NCBI GenBank assembly: GCA_022826565.1
Contig: JAJDUP010000039.1
Location: 1 to 63,634 of the forward strand
Reading direction: 5' to 3'
From: Gemmatimonadota bacterium
Lineage (GTDB): Bacteria; Gemmatimonadota; Gemmatimonadetes; Longimicrobiales; Gaopeijiaceae
Length of the DNA stretch: 63,634 bases
Position numbers and translations under genes: made by a program. The number at the start of each line of letters is the position of its first letter. Position 1 is the first letter of the stretch. Under the pieces are notes generated by a model. The model was given only the letters and a program-made list of their open reading frames with translations. It made no database searches and was not told the DNA's origin. Below, piece after piece: positions 50,683 to 60,043 of the stretch.

Positions 50683-51963
50683 CTAGCGACTCAGCCCCCA
50701 CAACTCCACCGACTCGACATCCATTTCACCCGTTCGCCTGCCCAGGATGTAGTCCTGGCCGATCTCGTAAATCGTCAGGCCCGAGGGCGTCTCGACGAAT
50801 CCGATCGCTCGACCCTCCTGATCGAAGACCGTCCATAGAGTGAAGTCGGGTTCCTCGCCGGGGAGCTTGAATTCGGCGACCCAGAGGTGGCCGAGGGCGT
50901 CGCTCCTGATGTTCGAATAGGCAGGGAATGTCTCTGCGAGCGGCATGTTGGCGGCGACTTCGAGTCTGCGCGCGCGCTCCTCCTCGGGCCGGTCGGCATA
51001 CCGCTCGCGAATGCGCGCATCCTGTTGCTCTTGCGTCGGGGCACCCGGCCGATGGTCGCGGCGGACGATGCGGGAGAGCGATCCGTCACTCGCGAATGCC
51101 CTGATCTCGTAGGTCTCGTTGCGACCAACTGCCACCAGGTCGCCCCAGACCGCCGTGAATGTGCTCTTGCCGAAGGGGTGCCGCAGGGGCATCACGTAGA
51201 CCATCCTTTCCTCCTCGACGTGGACGCTTTCCGAGTACGTCTCGGGTCCGGGATAGTCGCCAAGGGACGTCTTGCCGCTCCCGTCGGCTCCCGTCAGACC
51301 GTAGGTATGGTCCCAGCGCCAAAGCCCCTCGGTCATGTAGCCCCCAACGTCCCTGGTCAGGATCGTACCGTCCGGGAGCACACCCATCAGGCGATGTTCG
51401 GTCGGGTCGGAGCTGATGGACTTGAAGAACCCGCCGGGGTTCCCCTTCAGCGTGATGGCTCTGCCATGGTTGCCTTCCAGATCGAAGACGGAAGCCCGCC
51501 CCTGTTCCGAATCGGCAGCGATCAGCGAGTCCCCTTGCCAGCGACGCACGGTCGCCAGCGATCGGAACTCCCCCGGCCCGTCACCCTGTCCCGCCCAGGC
51601 GGCCAGGTAATTTCCGGCTGCGTCGAATACCAGAAGCTGGTTCGAGCCGCCGTTCGCGACCACGATGCGTCCGTCGGCGAGCCTGGTCGCGTCACCCACC
51701 TCGTACAACTGGTAGTCCGCCTCGCCGAGCGCGGCGCCGATGGAGACCTGAGGCTCGCTTCCCACCTCCCAGCCAAGCCGCGAACCCTCGGCGGGCCGCG
51801 GACTCTCGACGATGGTGATCCCCGCGCTGTCCCTGACGCTGTAGTCGAGCTCGTCGGGCCAGTCCGCCGGGTCGGGATTGCTGTCACAGGCCGCAATGGC
51901 GGCGACCATGTAGGTGCCGGCGATCGCGCAGCCGACGAAGACGCGTCGGGTCCTGGATTCCAT
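50683..51963 (-). CDS. 6-bladed beta-propeller lipoprotein (2)
   Basis: A 426-residue NHL-type propeller. A lipoprotein-like signal (IAGTYMVAAIAAC) is followed by blades such as DGRIVVANGGSNQLLVFDAAGNYLAAWAGQGDGPGEF and DALGHLWVAEF. Start ATG 51963 is preferred because AAGGAGG lies 5 nt upstream; an in-frame ATG at 51981 would overlap that site. No catalytic residues are seen. Its relatives at 12010 and 60044 suggest a surface-exposed binding protein family. Confidence 0.82.
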   Translation of the reverse strand: MESRTRRVFVGCAIAGTYMVAAIAACDSNPDPADWPDELDYSVRDSAGITIVESPRPAEGSRLGWEVGSEPQVSIGAALGEADYQLYEVGDATRLADGRIVVANGGSNQLLVFDAAGNYLAAWAGQGDGPGEFRSLATVRRWQGDSLIAADSEQGRASVFDLEGNHGRAITLKGNPGGFFKSISSDPTEHRLMGVLPDGTILTRDVGGYMTEGLWRWDHTYGLTGADGSGKTSLGDYPGPETYSESVHVEEERMVYVMPLRHPFGKSTFTAVWGDLVAVGRNETYEIRAFASDGSLSRIVRRDHRPGAPTQEQQDARIRERYADRPEEERARRLEVAANMPLAETFPAYSNIRSDALGHLWVAEFKLPGEEPDFTLWTVFDQEGRAIGFVETPSGLTIYEIGQDYILGRRTGEMDVESVELWGLSR

Positions 51964-52037
51964 GTCATCCTCCTTGTGCAACGGGTGACCGAGGCGCGAG
52001 GATGACCGTCCCGCGCGCTACGTGCTGGCGACCGGCC

Positions 52038-52526
52038 TCACTTCCCCCGCGCGATGCACTCGATTTCCACCTTCGCACCGAGCGCGAGGCCGCTGCCGGC
52101 CATGGCGGACCTGGCGGGCGGCTCCATGCCCTCGAAGTACGTGACGTAGACCTCGTTCATGGCCGCGTAGTCGGCGATGTCGGCGAGGAATACGGTGCAC
52201 TTCACCAGATCCTCGAAGCCCAGCCCCATTGCTCCGAGGATGCTCCCGATGTTGTCCATGGTTGCACGCGTCTCCGGGCCGACGCCGCCTTCGACGACGC
52301 GCAACTCGCCGCTGGGCGGGGTCCCGATCGCCCCGGAGAGGAAGACCAGGTCGCCGACGCGCACCGCGGGCGTGAAGACGGGGAGCCGCGCGACGCCCTC
52401 GGGCGTGATGTGCTCGATGGGAGTGGGTTGGGCCATTGCGCCGCCTCCTTGCTGTGCGCCGTCGCCGGGCGCGGGGGATGACTCGCAGGCTATGAATGTG
52501 GCGAGTGCGGCCAGCGCGGGCATCAT
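52038..52526 (-). CDS. RidA-family protein with lipoprotein-like signal
   Basis: A 162-residue RidA/YjgF/UK114-type protein. The domain (residues ~35-162) shows LVFLSGAIGTP, RATMDNIGSIL, LVKCTVFLADIADY and PPARSAMAG...VEIECIA. The Arg of PARSA corresponds to the enamine/imine-deaminating Arg of RidA. The preceding MMPALAALATFIACESSPAP looks like a lipoprotein signal, which is unusual for RidA and would place it outside the cytoplasm. The start could instead be Met of AMAQPTPIE, giving a cytosolic protein. It is followed by no operon mate. The amidohydrolase upstream ends 71 nt away. Confidence 0.85.
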   Translation of the reverse strand: MMPALAALATFIACESSPAPGDGAQQGGGAMAQPTPIEHITPEGVARLPVFTPAVRVGDLVFLSGAIGTPPSGELRVVEGGVGPETRATMDNIGSILGAMGLGFEDLVKCTVFLADIADYAAMNEVYVTYFEGMEPPARSAMAGSGLALGAKVEIECIARGK

Positions 52527-52596
52527 GCAGGCGCGCCTGGATGGGGTGGCAGCCGGTCTCGGGCGGGGATGGAAGCCGCATGCAAACGGCCGCGCT

Positions 52597-54351
52597 CTAC
52601 CGTTCATACCGGACCTCCCCTCCCACGATGGTCATGTCCACGCGCGCGTCTGGCAGTTCGGCGTCGGGCACGGTCAGGATGTTGCGGTCGATGACCACCA
52701 CGTCGCCCAGCTTGCCGACCTCGAGGGAGCCCTTGTAGTCCTCCTCGAAGGACGCGATCGCGTTGTTGATCGTGTAGCTTCGCAGCGCTTCGGTGCGGGT
52801 CATGTTCTGCTCGGGGTAGTAGATCGACCCGTCCGCGGTCTGCCGCGTGACCGACGCGCGGAAGCTGGCGAGGGGGTCGATGTCCTCGACGGGGACGTCG
52901 GTGCCGTTGTTGATGAGGACGCCGGCTTCGAGGAACGAACGCCACAGGTAGGTCCGCTCCTCCGCGCGGGTGTCGCCCAGGCGGAGCGGCACCCAGGGAA
53001 AGTCCGAGGTTGCGTGCACGCCCTGCATCGACGCGATCACGCCGATTTCCGCGAAGCGGGGGATGTCGTCGGGGTGGACGTGCTGCGCGTGCTCGATGCG
53101 CCAGCGCAGGTCGGTGTCGGCGCCGGCCGAATCGAATACGGACGCGTAGATGTCGAGCACCTCGCGGTTGGCGCGGTCGCCGATCGCGTGGGTGTTGACC
53201 TGGAAGCCGTGCTTGATTGCGACGTGGGCGGTGCCGGTGATGTCCTCGACGGTCTCGAGCACGAGGCCGACCGAGGTGGGCATGTCCTTGTACGGGTCCA
53301 GGAGCCACGCGCCGTGAGATCCGAGCGCCCCGTCGATCTGCCGCTTGATGGAGCGCACGGTCAGATAGTCGTCGCCCTCGGAAGGCATGTAGTAGTCGGG
53401 CAGGCGCGCGTCCATCTCTTCGTTGGATGCGCGGCGCACCATGATGTAGAGGCGGACCGGGAGGGTACCCTCGGCTTCCAGCTGCTTGAGGCGGTCGATG
53501 GTGCCGAAGCCGGAGCCGGCGTCCTGGAAGGACGTCACGCCCTTGGAGAGCGCTTCCTCGGCGGCCAGCATCACTTCGCGCCGGAACTGGGCATCGATCT
53601 CTTCCGCCGTGCGGCCCAACTGCGAATCGGCGAAGGCGCCGGCCACGGGCCCGTCGGCGGTCTCGCGCAGCAGTCCCGTCAGCTCGCCATTCTCGTCGCG
53701 CACGAGTTCGCCGCCCGGCGGGGGCTCGGAGTCGCGGGTGTAGCCGCCGAGCTCCATCGCCAGCGCGTTCGCGAACGAGGCGTGGCCGGAGGCGTGGCCG
53801 AGAAGGACGGGGTTGTCCGGGCTGACCGCCGAGAGCGACGCGTGGGTGGGATTGCCCTCCACCATCGGATCGGGCGGCCGGTCCCATTTCTCCTGGTGCC
53901 AGCCACGGCCGCGGATCCATTCACCGGGCTCGGCCTCGGCCACCGCGTCCGCGACCATCGCCACGATCGCGTCCCAGTTGGCGGCGTCGTTGAGGTCGAG
54001 GATCGTCTTCGAATTGCCGAGGCTCATGTAGTGGCCGTGCCCCTCGATCAACCCGGGCGCGGCGAAGCGGCCGTCGAGCTCGATCACCTCGGTCTGCGTG
54101 CCGATGTGCGCGTCCACATCCGCGTTGCTCCCCACCGCGACGATCCAGCCGTCGTCGATGGCGACCGCTTCGGCCATCGTGTTGTCGGCGTCTACGGTGG
54201 CGACGGTGCCGCCGCGCAGGACCAGGTCGACGCCTTCCCGTGTCTCGCAAGCGGATGCGAAGAAGGCGATGCCGGCCAGGGCGAGCGCGCTGACCCCGGT
54301 GGGCATCCCAGCCGCAGCGGGTCTCACAGTCCCCGATACATTTGCTGTCAT
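52597..54351 (-). CDS. YtcJ-like amidohydrolase lipoprotein
   Basis: A 584-residue exported amidohydrolase. The lipobox is AFFASAC, then VLRGGTVATVDADN, the metal-binding PGLIEGHGH, a conserved GWHQEKW, a metal region NTHAIGDRANRE, RIEHAQHVHPDD, and a C-terminal AVG-like cap with SLEVGKLGDVVVID. Family members hydrolyse amides or related bonds using one or two zinc ions. Start ATG 54351 has GGAG 6 nt upstream. The promoter lies in an AT-rich element with a palindrome at 54373-54390. Confidence 0.87.
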   Translation of the reverse strand: MTANVSGTVRPAAAGMPTGVSALALAGIAFFASACETREGVDLVLRGGTVATVDADNTMAEAVAIDDGWIVAVGSNADVDAHIGTQTEVIELDGRFAAPGLIEGHGHYMSLGNSKTILDLNDAANWDAIVAMVADAVAEAEPGEWIRGRGWHQEKWDRPPDPMVEGNPTHASLSAVSPDNPVLLGHASGHASFANALAMELGGYTRDSEPPPGGELVRDENGELTGLLRETADGPVAGAFADSQLGRTAEEIDAQFRREVMLAAEEALSKGVTSFQDAGSGFGTIDRLKQLEAEGTLPVRLYIMVRRASNEEMDARLPDYYMPSEGDDYLTVRSIKRQIDGALGSHGAWLLDPYKDMPTSVGLVLETVEDITGTAHVAIKHGFQVNTHAIGDRANREVLDIYASVFDSAGADTDLRWRIEHAQHVHPDDIPRFAEIGVIASMQGVHATSDFPWVPLRLGDTRAEERTYLWRSFLEAGVLINNGTDVPVEDIDPLASFRASVTRQTADGSIYYPEQNMTRTEALRSYTINNAIASFEEDYKGSLEVGKLGDVVVIDRNILTVPDAELPDARVDMTIVGGEVRYER

Positions 54352-54372
54352 TGTAAACTCCATCTTACACTT

Positions 54373-54390
54373 TGTAATGTTAAAATTACA
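54373..54390. promoter_or_regulatory. Palindrome in AT-rich promoter of the amidohydrolase gene
   Basis: TGTAAT-GTTAAA-ATTACA is a perfect 6-bp inverted repeat within a 45-bp AT-rich island (about 54345-54395), just upstream of the amidohydrolase ribosome site. The island contrasts strongly with its GC-rich surroundings and is likely the promoter/operator region. Confidence 0.5.
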
Positions 54391-54445
54391 TTGCATCCTC
54401 GTTACGGGCTTGGTGGGGCCCCATCGGGCGCCCGGGTGCGGTCTG

Positions 54446-55624
54446 TTATCCCCGCGCCGCGTGCCACATCGCCAGCACCTCGGCCTCCCGCTCGGTACTC
54501 AACCGGTTGAACACCTCCGCCTGGCGCTCCGGCGGCCGCGAGAAGTGGAACTCCAGCGTAGCCGCCGTGGTGTCGGCGAGCGACCTGAACGTCAGCCCCT
54601 TCTCGACCTCGGGCGTGAGGTCGAAGCGCGCGAACCCCTCGGCGCCGTCACGCGCAGGGCGCCACACCGGCATCTCGCCGTAGGGACGCAGCCCGGCGTC
54701 GATCACGAAATCGGTGTCGACCCAGGTGAAGGTGGTCTCGGCGGTGGTCACGGCCCGGATGCCGTACAGCAACTCGTCCATCGGGCGCGGCGTGCGCGGC
54801 CCGACCACGTTGTAGGTGCCGGACTCGCCCGCTTCCGCCATGCGCACCAGCCAGTCGCCGAAGTCGCGCGCGTCGATGATCTGCACCGGGTCGGTGCCGT
54901 CGCCGGGGGCCAGCACCTCGCCGCCGCGATGGATCCGCACGGGCCAGTACGTGAAGCGGTCGGTCGGATCGCCGGGGCCGATGATGAGGCCGGGCCGGAA
55001 AACGATCGTGCGGTCCTCGCCAAAGACGTCCCGGGCGATCTGCTCGGAGATCGCCTTGCCGAGTCCGTAGGGCAGCTGCTCGGCGCCCGGTTCCACGCCG
55101 GCCGACTCATAGGTCCACACCGGCGCCTCGATCGACATGGGGATCCGGCTGGTGTCGGCGTACACCGACCGCGTGGACACGAAGATGTAGCGCTCGCAGC
55201 TGTCCTTCAGCAGGTTCGCGCTCGCCTCCACCCAGTGCGGGGCGTTGGTCGCCGAGTTGTCCACGACCACGTCCCAGCTGCGTCCCTCGAGCGCGGTGAG
55301 GTCGCTTTCACGGTCACCGACCAGTTTCTCCACCTCGGGGAAGATCTCCGCGTTCGTGCGGCCCCGGTTGAAGAGCGTCACCTCGTGGCCGCGCGACAGC
55401 GCATACCGGACCTGGTGCGGCCCGATGAAGCCGGTCCCGCCGAGGATCAGGATCCTGAGCGTCCTCGGCGCCTGCGAGCCCCCGGCATCCGCCGACCCCG
55501 ACCCTGTCGCCGGCCCGTCGCCCTCGACCGCACACCCAGTCAACGCGACGGACCCGACACCTGCCGCAAGCGCACCTCCCGCCGCCGCCGTCGTCTTCAG
55601 AAAATCACGCCGATTCGTCCTCAT
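54446..55624 (-). CDS. Tat-exported NAD-dependent epimerase/dehydratase (1)
   Basis: A 392-residue short-chain-dehydrogenase-like protein with a Tat leader (TNRRDFLKTTAAAGGALAAG). After a low-complexity Gly/Ser linker follow the Rossmann motif ILILGGTGFIGPHQVRYALSRGHEV, a YGLGKA catalytic region, RPGLIIGPGDPTDRFTYWPVR and a C-terminal helix EAEVLAMWHAARG. These resemble extracellular NAD(P)-binding epimerases of the 3-beta-HSD/atypical SDR group. The usual YxxxK is here YGLGKA, compatible with catalysis. A paralog lies at 61237-62391. The gene is alone, 113 nt from the ABC operon. Confidence 0.88.
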   Translation of the reverse strand: MRTNRRDFLKTTAAAGGALAAGVGSVALTGCAVEGDGPATGSGSADAGGSQAPRTLRILILGGTGFIGPHQVRYALSRGHEVTLFNRGRTNAEIFPEVEKLVGDRESDLTALEGRSWDVVVDNSATNAPHWVEASANLLKDSCERYIFVSTRSVYADTSRIPMSIEAPVWTYESAGVEPGAEQLPYGLGKAISEQIARDVFGEDRTIVFRPGLIIGPGDPTDRFTYWPVRIHRGGEVLAPGDGTDPVQIIDARDFGDWLVRMAEAGESGTYNVVGPRTPRPMDELLYGIRAVTTAETTFTWVDTDFVIDAGLRPYGEMPVWRPARDGAEGFARFDLTPEVEKGLTFRSLADTTAATLEFHFSRPPERQAEVFNRLSTEREAEVLAMWHAARG

Positions 55625-55737
55625 TCTTCGCCTTCCTTGCTGTGGAGTGTGCCGCCGGGAGAAAGGTGGTCAGGTGTCCCACCGGTTGTTCCAGCGGATT
55701 TCGCCGTACGCGGCCGGTCCGTCCAACCCGGGTCCGG

Positions 55738-56547
55738 CTACAGATCCCGCCTGCGCATGCTCGCGTAGGCCAACACCAAGAAGAGTACCACGTAGGCCGC
55801 CGCCGCAACCAGCAGGATCCACAGATCCTGGTAGACCAGCGGATCCTGACCACGCTCGGCACGGGCCAGATTGGTGCGCGCGAGCACGGCGGGGTAGTAC
55901 AGGCTCACGTCCGTGATCGTCTGGAACAGGGCGGCGGGAAGGTAGTCGAAGATGATGTCGAGCGCCCTCGACCGGCTCGAAAGCAGTCCCGATACGATCT
56001 GCTCGCAGATGAAGTAGAGGAAGAGCAGACCCAGCCCGGCGCCGGCCGCCCGAACCAGCGCCGAGATCATCAATCCCGCCGTTCCCCACAGCAGCAGCGC
56101 GACGACAAACCCGAGCATGTAGTTGAGGTCCGTCGCCTTGACGAATCCGCCACCGCCTCCACCCGGATTCCCCATCACCCCGAGCGTCCCGATCAAGATG
56201 GAAGTGACGGAGAAGAGCGCCGCCAACGCAGCCAGCAACAGGACCTTCGCCCAGTAGAACTGCTCCTTGCCGAGCCCGTCGATCACATTCTGCCGCGCGG
56301 TCCGCCACCGGAACTCGGGGGCGAAGAGCAGGATCATCAGTGCCGCCAGGAAAACGGGCCCGAGGTTGATCGCCGGCTCGATGATGCCCCGCCAGGCCTC
56401 GGGGAACCCGGAGGGCGGCGAGCTCCCACCCGGCGCGAAGTTCGCGAGCGTGATGAACGCGACGAAGACGCCAAAGGTCACCCAGAACGCCGGCCGCTTC
56501 ACCGCCTTCAGCACCTCGATCCGCGCCAGCACCCGCAGCAGCCTCAC
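55738..56547 (-). CDS. ABC-2 type transporter permease
   Basis: A 269-residue permease with six predicted membrane helices and the ABC-2 arrangement: an N-terminal basic RLLRVLARIEVLKAVKRPAFW, a first helix, a coupling loop with FRWRTARQNVIDGLGKEQFYWAK, a Gly-rich periplasmic loop, and a C-terminal helix ending in RRRDL. It exports an unknown substrate with the ATPase encoded immediately before it; its ATG overlaps that gene's stop by 4 nt. Confidence 0.88.
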   Translation of the reverse strand: MRLLRVLARIEVLKAVKRPAFWVTFGVFVAFITLANFAPGGSSPPSGFPEAWRGIIEPAINLGPVFLAALMILLFAPEFRWRTARQNVIDGLGKEQFYWAKVLLLAALAALFSVTSILIGTLGVMGNPGGGGGGFVKATDLNYMLGFVVALLLWGTAGLMISALVRAAGAGLGLLFLYFICEQIVSGLLSSRSRALDIIFDYLPAALFQTITDVSLYYPAVLARTNLARAERGQDPLVYQDLWILLVAAAAYVVLFLVLAYASMRRRDL

Positions 56548-57485
56548 GACGCGAACCCCGTGATCGACCCCTGAACCTCGCCCTCGCCCTCACCATCGCC
56601 CGTCAGGTCCATGAACGCGTCCTCGAGGCTCCGGTGCCGCCGCGCGAGGTGCGAGACGTAAATCCCCTGACCCGCCAGATACCGGTTGAGCGCCGCGAGA
56701 TCGTCCGAAACCAGCGCGACCACCAGCCCCCCGTCACCGGCGCGCACCGAGGCAGCCTCCGGATACGCCTCCAGCGCCGCGCGGAGCGCATCGCCATCCT
56801 CCGCACGCACGACCGCGGTGACCTCGCCGCCGACGATCTCCGCCACCGTCCCCGTCGCCACGATCCGACCCTTCCTCACAATCGAAACATGCGTGCATGT
56901 GCGCTCGACCTCCCACAGCAGATGGCTCGACAGGAAGATCGTCTTCCCCCGATCCGCCAGAATCCGGATGATGTCGCGCACCTCCTTCATCCCCTTCGGA
57001 TCCAGCCCGTTGGCCGGCTCGTCGAGCACGATCAGCTCGGGGTCGTTCAGCATCGTGGCCGCCAGCGCGAGCCGCTGCTTCATGCCCAGCGAATAGGTCC
57101 GGAAGCGGTGCCGTCCGCGCCCGCGCAGCCCCACGATTTCCAGACATTCCTCGATCCGCTGCTTCCCGACGCCCTTGATCGCCGCAGCGATCCGCAGGTT
57201 GTCACGGCCGCTGAGGTAGGGGTAGAAGTTCGGCGTCTCCAGCGTGGCTCCGACCCTCGCCCGGGCGGCGAGCAACTCACCCGGGGCGCCTGCGCCAAAG
57301 AGTCGAAACGTCCCCGCGGTGGGCGTGATGATGCCCATCAGCATCCCGATCGTCGTGGTCTTGCCGCTGCCGTTCGGGCCCAGAAAGCCGAAGACCTGGC
57401 CCTGCTCGACGGTCAGCGACACGCGGTCGACGGCCAGGACCGCGGGAAAGCGCTTGGTGAGATCGGTGGTCTCGATGACAGGCAT
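56544..57485 (-). CDS. ABC transporter ATP-binding protein
   Basis: A 313-residue ATPase of the ABC-2/CcmA-DrrA group. It has Walker A FLGPNGSGKTTT, Q-loop region ATLETPNFYPYLSG, signature YSLGMKQRLALAATM, Walker B LIVLDEPANGLDP and H-loop SSHL. A ~100-residue C-terminal extension (DUF4162-like) ends in an acidic tail. It energises the permease at 55738-56547, with which it is translationally coupled. Confidence 0.92.
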   Translation of the reverse strand: MPVIETTDLTKRFPAVLAVDRVSLTVEQGQVFGFLGPNGSGKTTTIGMLMGIITPTAGTFRLFGAGAPGELLAARARVGATLETPNFYPYLSGRDNLRIAAAIKGVGKQRIEECLEIVGLRGRGRHRFRTYSLGMKQRLALAATMLNDPELIVLDEPANGLDPKGMKEVRDIIRILADRGKTIFLSSHLLWEVERTCTHVSIVRKGRIVATGTVAEIVGGEVTAVVRAEDGDALRAALEAYPEAASVRAGDGGLVVALVSDDLAALNRYLAGQGIYVSHLARRHRSLEDAFMDLTGDGEGEGEVQGSITGFAS

Positions 57486-57620
57486 TGGGAATGTCGCTGG
57501 CGTGTGAGGGCTCTGGCCGCCGCGTTAGGGCGCGATCGGGCGTGTCAGGACTCTAGCCGGGCCCATCAGCACGCGATCAGCACGTCCGGACCTGCAGGCA
57601 TGTCACTACGTGACCGCACA

Positions 57621-58493
57621 TCACGGAGTTACAGTCACCCGCACATAGGCGTTAGACCAGCAGCACTGGTCGCCGCCGCTGCTGTCATTCGCGTTCCAGT
57701 TGTCGATGCGCGCACGCAGCACGTACTCGCCCGGCTCGCTGAACACGGCGGTCGCGGTGGCTTCGCCGGTCCCGCCTTCAACCGTGACGCGCCGGGGATC
57801 GACGGTAACCTCGCCGGCGGGCCCCTGGTGCTTGAACCAGCTCAGCCCCACGTCGACCACCGCGTTGACCATGTCGTCGGGCGCGCGCACCGAGACCTCC
57901 TCGGTCCACAGCGTCAGCGTCAGCGGTTCGCCGACCGTCGCGGTGAGCGGCTCCCCCCACACGCCCTGGATGTGCTGGCCCGCCGGCCCGTCCGGGCTGA
58001 AGCGCACGACCGGCGGCACCGATCCCATCGCCCGCGGCCCGTAGTCGAGCTGCAGGGCCGGGATCCCCACACGCGCCGGGGTCGCGTTCGTCCACCCGTT
58101 CGCCGTGATCGTCCACACCACCGCCTGCTCCCCGTCCTCGTAGGAGGCGGGCACCGTGACGTGGAACACGCCCCGGTCGCGGCGCGGACGCACCGGGAAG
58201 TGGGTGGGCTGCATGCCGTCGAACTCGGCCGGCTCGACGAAGTTGTCGGGGCCGATCGGGATGTCGAGGACCTGCCGGCTGTTCAGGTTGAAGAAGCCGA
58301 ACGAGAGCGTGAAGGTGCCGTCGTCGTTGCGGTACCAGCCCTCGAAGAAGGGGGCCACCTCGTCGCCCTCCGGGAGGATGGGCGCGAGGGGGAGGCGCTG
58401 GCGCTGCGCGTCGAGGGGCCCGGCCGCGGCCGCCTGCACCGCGATGAGAATCAGCGCCGCGACCAGGGCCCGCGCCGCCTGTGTGCCGCGCAT
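57621..58493 (-). CDS. Exported beta-sandwich protein of unknown function
   Basis: A 290-residue secreted protein (signal AARALVAALILIAVQAAAAG). The body is beta-rich with an N-terminal PEGDEVAPFFEGWYRNDDGTFTLSFGFFN and a C-terminal Ig-like segment (EPGEYVLRARIDNW...CCWSNAYVRVTV) containing a vicinal Cys-Cys. It is coupled to the cytochrome/copper-monooxygenase-like gene upstream (TGATG overlap), so it probably shares its role. No enzyme family is recognised. Confidence 0.7.
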   Translation of the reverse strand: MRGTQAARALVAALILIAVQAAAAGPLDAQRQRLPLAPILPEGDEVAPFFEGWYRNDDGTFTLSFGFFNLNSRQVLDIPIGPDNFVEPAEFDGMQPTHFPVRPRRDRGVFHVTVPASYEDGEQAVVWTITANGWTNATPARVGIPALQLDYGPRAMGSVPPVVRFSPDGPAGQHIQGVWGEPLTATVGEPLTLTLWTEEVSVRAPDDMVNAVVDVGLSWFKHQGPAGEVTVDPRRVTVEGGTGEATATAVFSEPGEYVLRARIDNWNANDSSGGDQCCWSNAYVRVTVTP

Positions 58494-59887
58494 CAGTTGC
58501 CGTTGCTGCTGCTGCCGCCGTCCTCGTCCGTCGCGAGCCGGCTCTCCCGCTCCTCGACCAGCTTCTGGTAGCCTTCCTCGGTCAGGTGGGTGACAGCGAT
58601 CCACGCGTGTGACATCTCGTCCATCGTGCGCGAGCCGCGCGCGTACCAGATCTCGGGATCCGGCGTGAGTTCGTTCTCGGCGGAGTTGTCGTACCAGCCG
58701 GTCAGGACGACGACCGTTCCCGTCGGAAGCAGCGGCGCGACCTCGTCCTCGTAGATGTAGCTGTGGTGCCAGCGGGCGTCGAAGTCCGTGACCATGCTGA
58801 TGAGTTCCACATCGCCGTCGGGGTACACCGCCTGGATGGACATCGCGTGCAGGTGAACGTGGCCGTGCGGCTGGTAGCTGTCGATGCGCACCGGGTGGTC
58901 CCATCGGTGGAAACCCTGGGTCATCGCGGTCCCGCCGGGCGCCAGGGCGATGTCGCCGCGGAGCGGATAGAGGCGCAGGTCCTGGCGGAACTCCGGCTCA
59001 AAGCCCTCCTCGTGGAACCAGATTCCGAGTTCCACCTGATCGCCGGGCACGTCGTATCCCATCGGGTAGTAGTGGGCGTCCCACTCGATCATGTCGCCCG
59101 CCTTGAGGAGTCGTGCGGCGTCAGCCGGGACGATCTCGCCGACCTTGCCCATGGCGTACTCGGACAGGGTCTGGATGCGCCGATACTCGCCCTCTTCGGT
59201 GAGCCGCAGAAGATGAGGGTTCGCGTGATGGACGACCTGGCGGCCGGCCGGGAAGGAGGGACGCGTCTCGAACGCCATCGCCCACCTGTCCTCGTCGAGC
59301 CCCGTCGGCACGCGCGGCCGCCACCAGGTGTCGGCACCTTCGGCGGGCACATCGAACGGCTTCGACTTGACCACATGATCGGGCGGGCCGAGGATGTCCT
59401 CGAGCTGCCACTTCTGCTCGTTGGGCCAATCGATCGGCGGCGGCAGGTCGGCCGGATTCCCTTCCGGTGCTCCGGCGTCCACCCACGCCACGACGGTCTC
59501 GATCTCCTCGTCGCTCAGCCGCCAGTCATCCTTGATGTCCTGGATTCCCACCCCGGTGTCGAGGTGGTACGGCGGCATGAGGCGTTTCGACACGAGATCC
59601 CGCGCCCGCGACGCGTAGCGGCGGACCTCCTGGTAGGTCATCAGCGACATCGGGCCCACGGACGCCGGCCGGTGGCAGATCTCGCAGTTGGCCTGGAGGA
59701 TGGGGACGACGTCCTTGCTGAAGGTCACGTCGGCCTCGCGGGCGCCGCCGTTGGTGGCGGACTGCTGGGCGGCCGCGGGAGAGGCGACGACCAGCGCCAG
59801 GACCAGAGTCGCCAGCCCGGCGATGGAAGGGGCCGACACGGGCAAACGGTTCGGCAGATGCTCCGGGCGGACACGCAGCGTGCGCAT
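58493..59887 (-). CDS. Cytochrome c / copper type II monooxygenase-like exported protein
   Basis: A 464-residue protein with a signal peptide (ATLVLALVVASPAAAQ), a c-type heme site NCEICHRP in a cytochrome domain (residues ~45-135), and a long region with His clusters VVHHANPH and QPHGHVHLHAMSI. These resemble the copper-binding histidines of peptidylglycine/dopamine monooxygenase-like proteins. It probably couples an oxidative step to heme electron transfer in the periplasm; the substrate is unknown. The start is ATG 59887 with GGAGG 8 nt upstream; an in-frame ATG at 59905 lies before that site. Confidence 0.78.
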   Translation of the reverse strand: MRTLRVRPEHLPNRLPVSAPSIAGLATLVLALVVASPAAAQQSATNGGAREADVTFSKDVVPILQANCEICHRPASVGPMSLMTYQEVRRYASRARDLVSKRLMPPYHLDTGVGIQDIKDDWRLSDEEIETVVAWVDAGAPEGNPADLPPPIDWPNEQKWQLEDILGPPDHVVKSKPFDVPAEGADTWWRPRVPTGLDEDRWAMAFETRPSFPAGRQVVHHANPHLLRLTEEGEYRRIQTLSEYAMGKVGEIVPADAARLLKAGDMIEWDAHYYPMGYDVPGDQVELGIWFHEEGFEPEFRQDLRLYPLRGDIALAPGGTAMTQGFHRWDHPVRIDSYQPHGHVHLHAMSIQAVYPDGDVELISMVTDFDARWHHSYIYEDEVAPLLPTGTVVVLTGWYDNSAENELTPDPEIWYARGSRTMDEMSHAWIAVTHLTEEGYQKLVEERESRLATDEDGGSSSNGN

Positions 59888-60043
59888 GGGCAGATCCTCC
59901 TGCAAAGGCGATTACGCGGGGCCAAACCATATCCCGCGCCAGGCGCGTTGCGGCCCCAACCTCTGTATACAATGGGTGCGCACGGGATGCTCCGGCAAGC
60001 TGGCGGCACTATGGTAGATCATCCTCATCAGGGAGAAAGGTGC

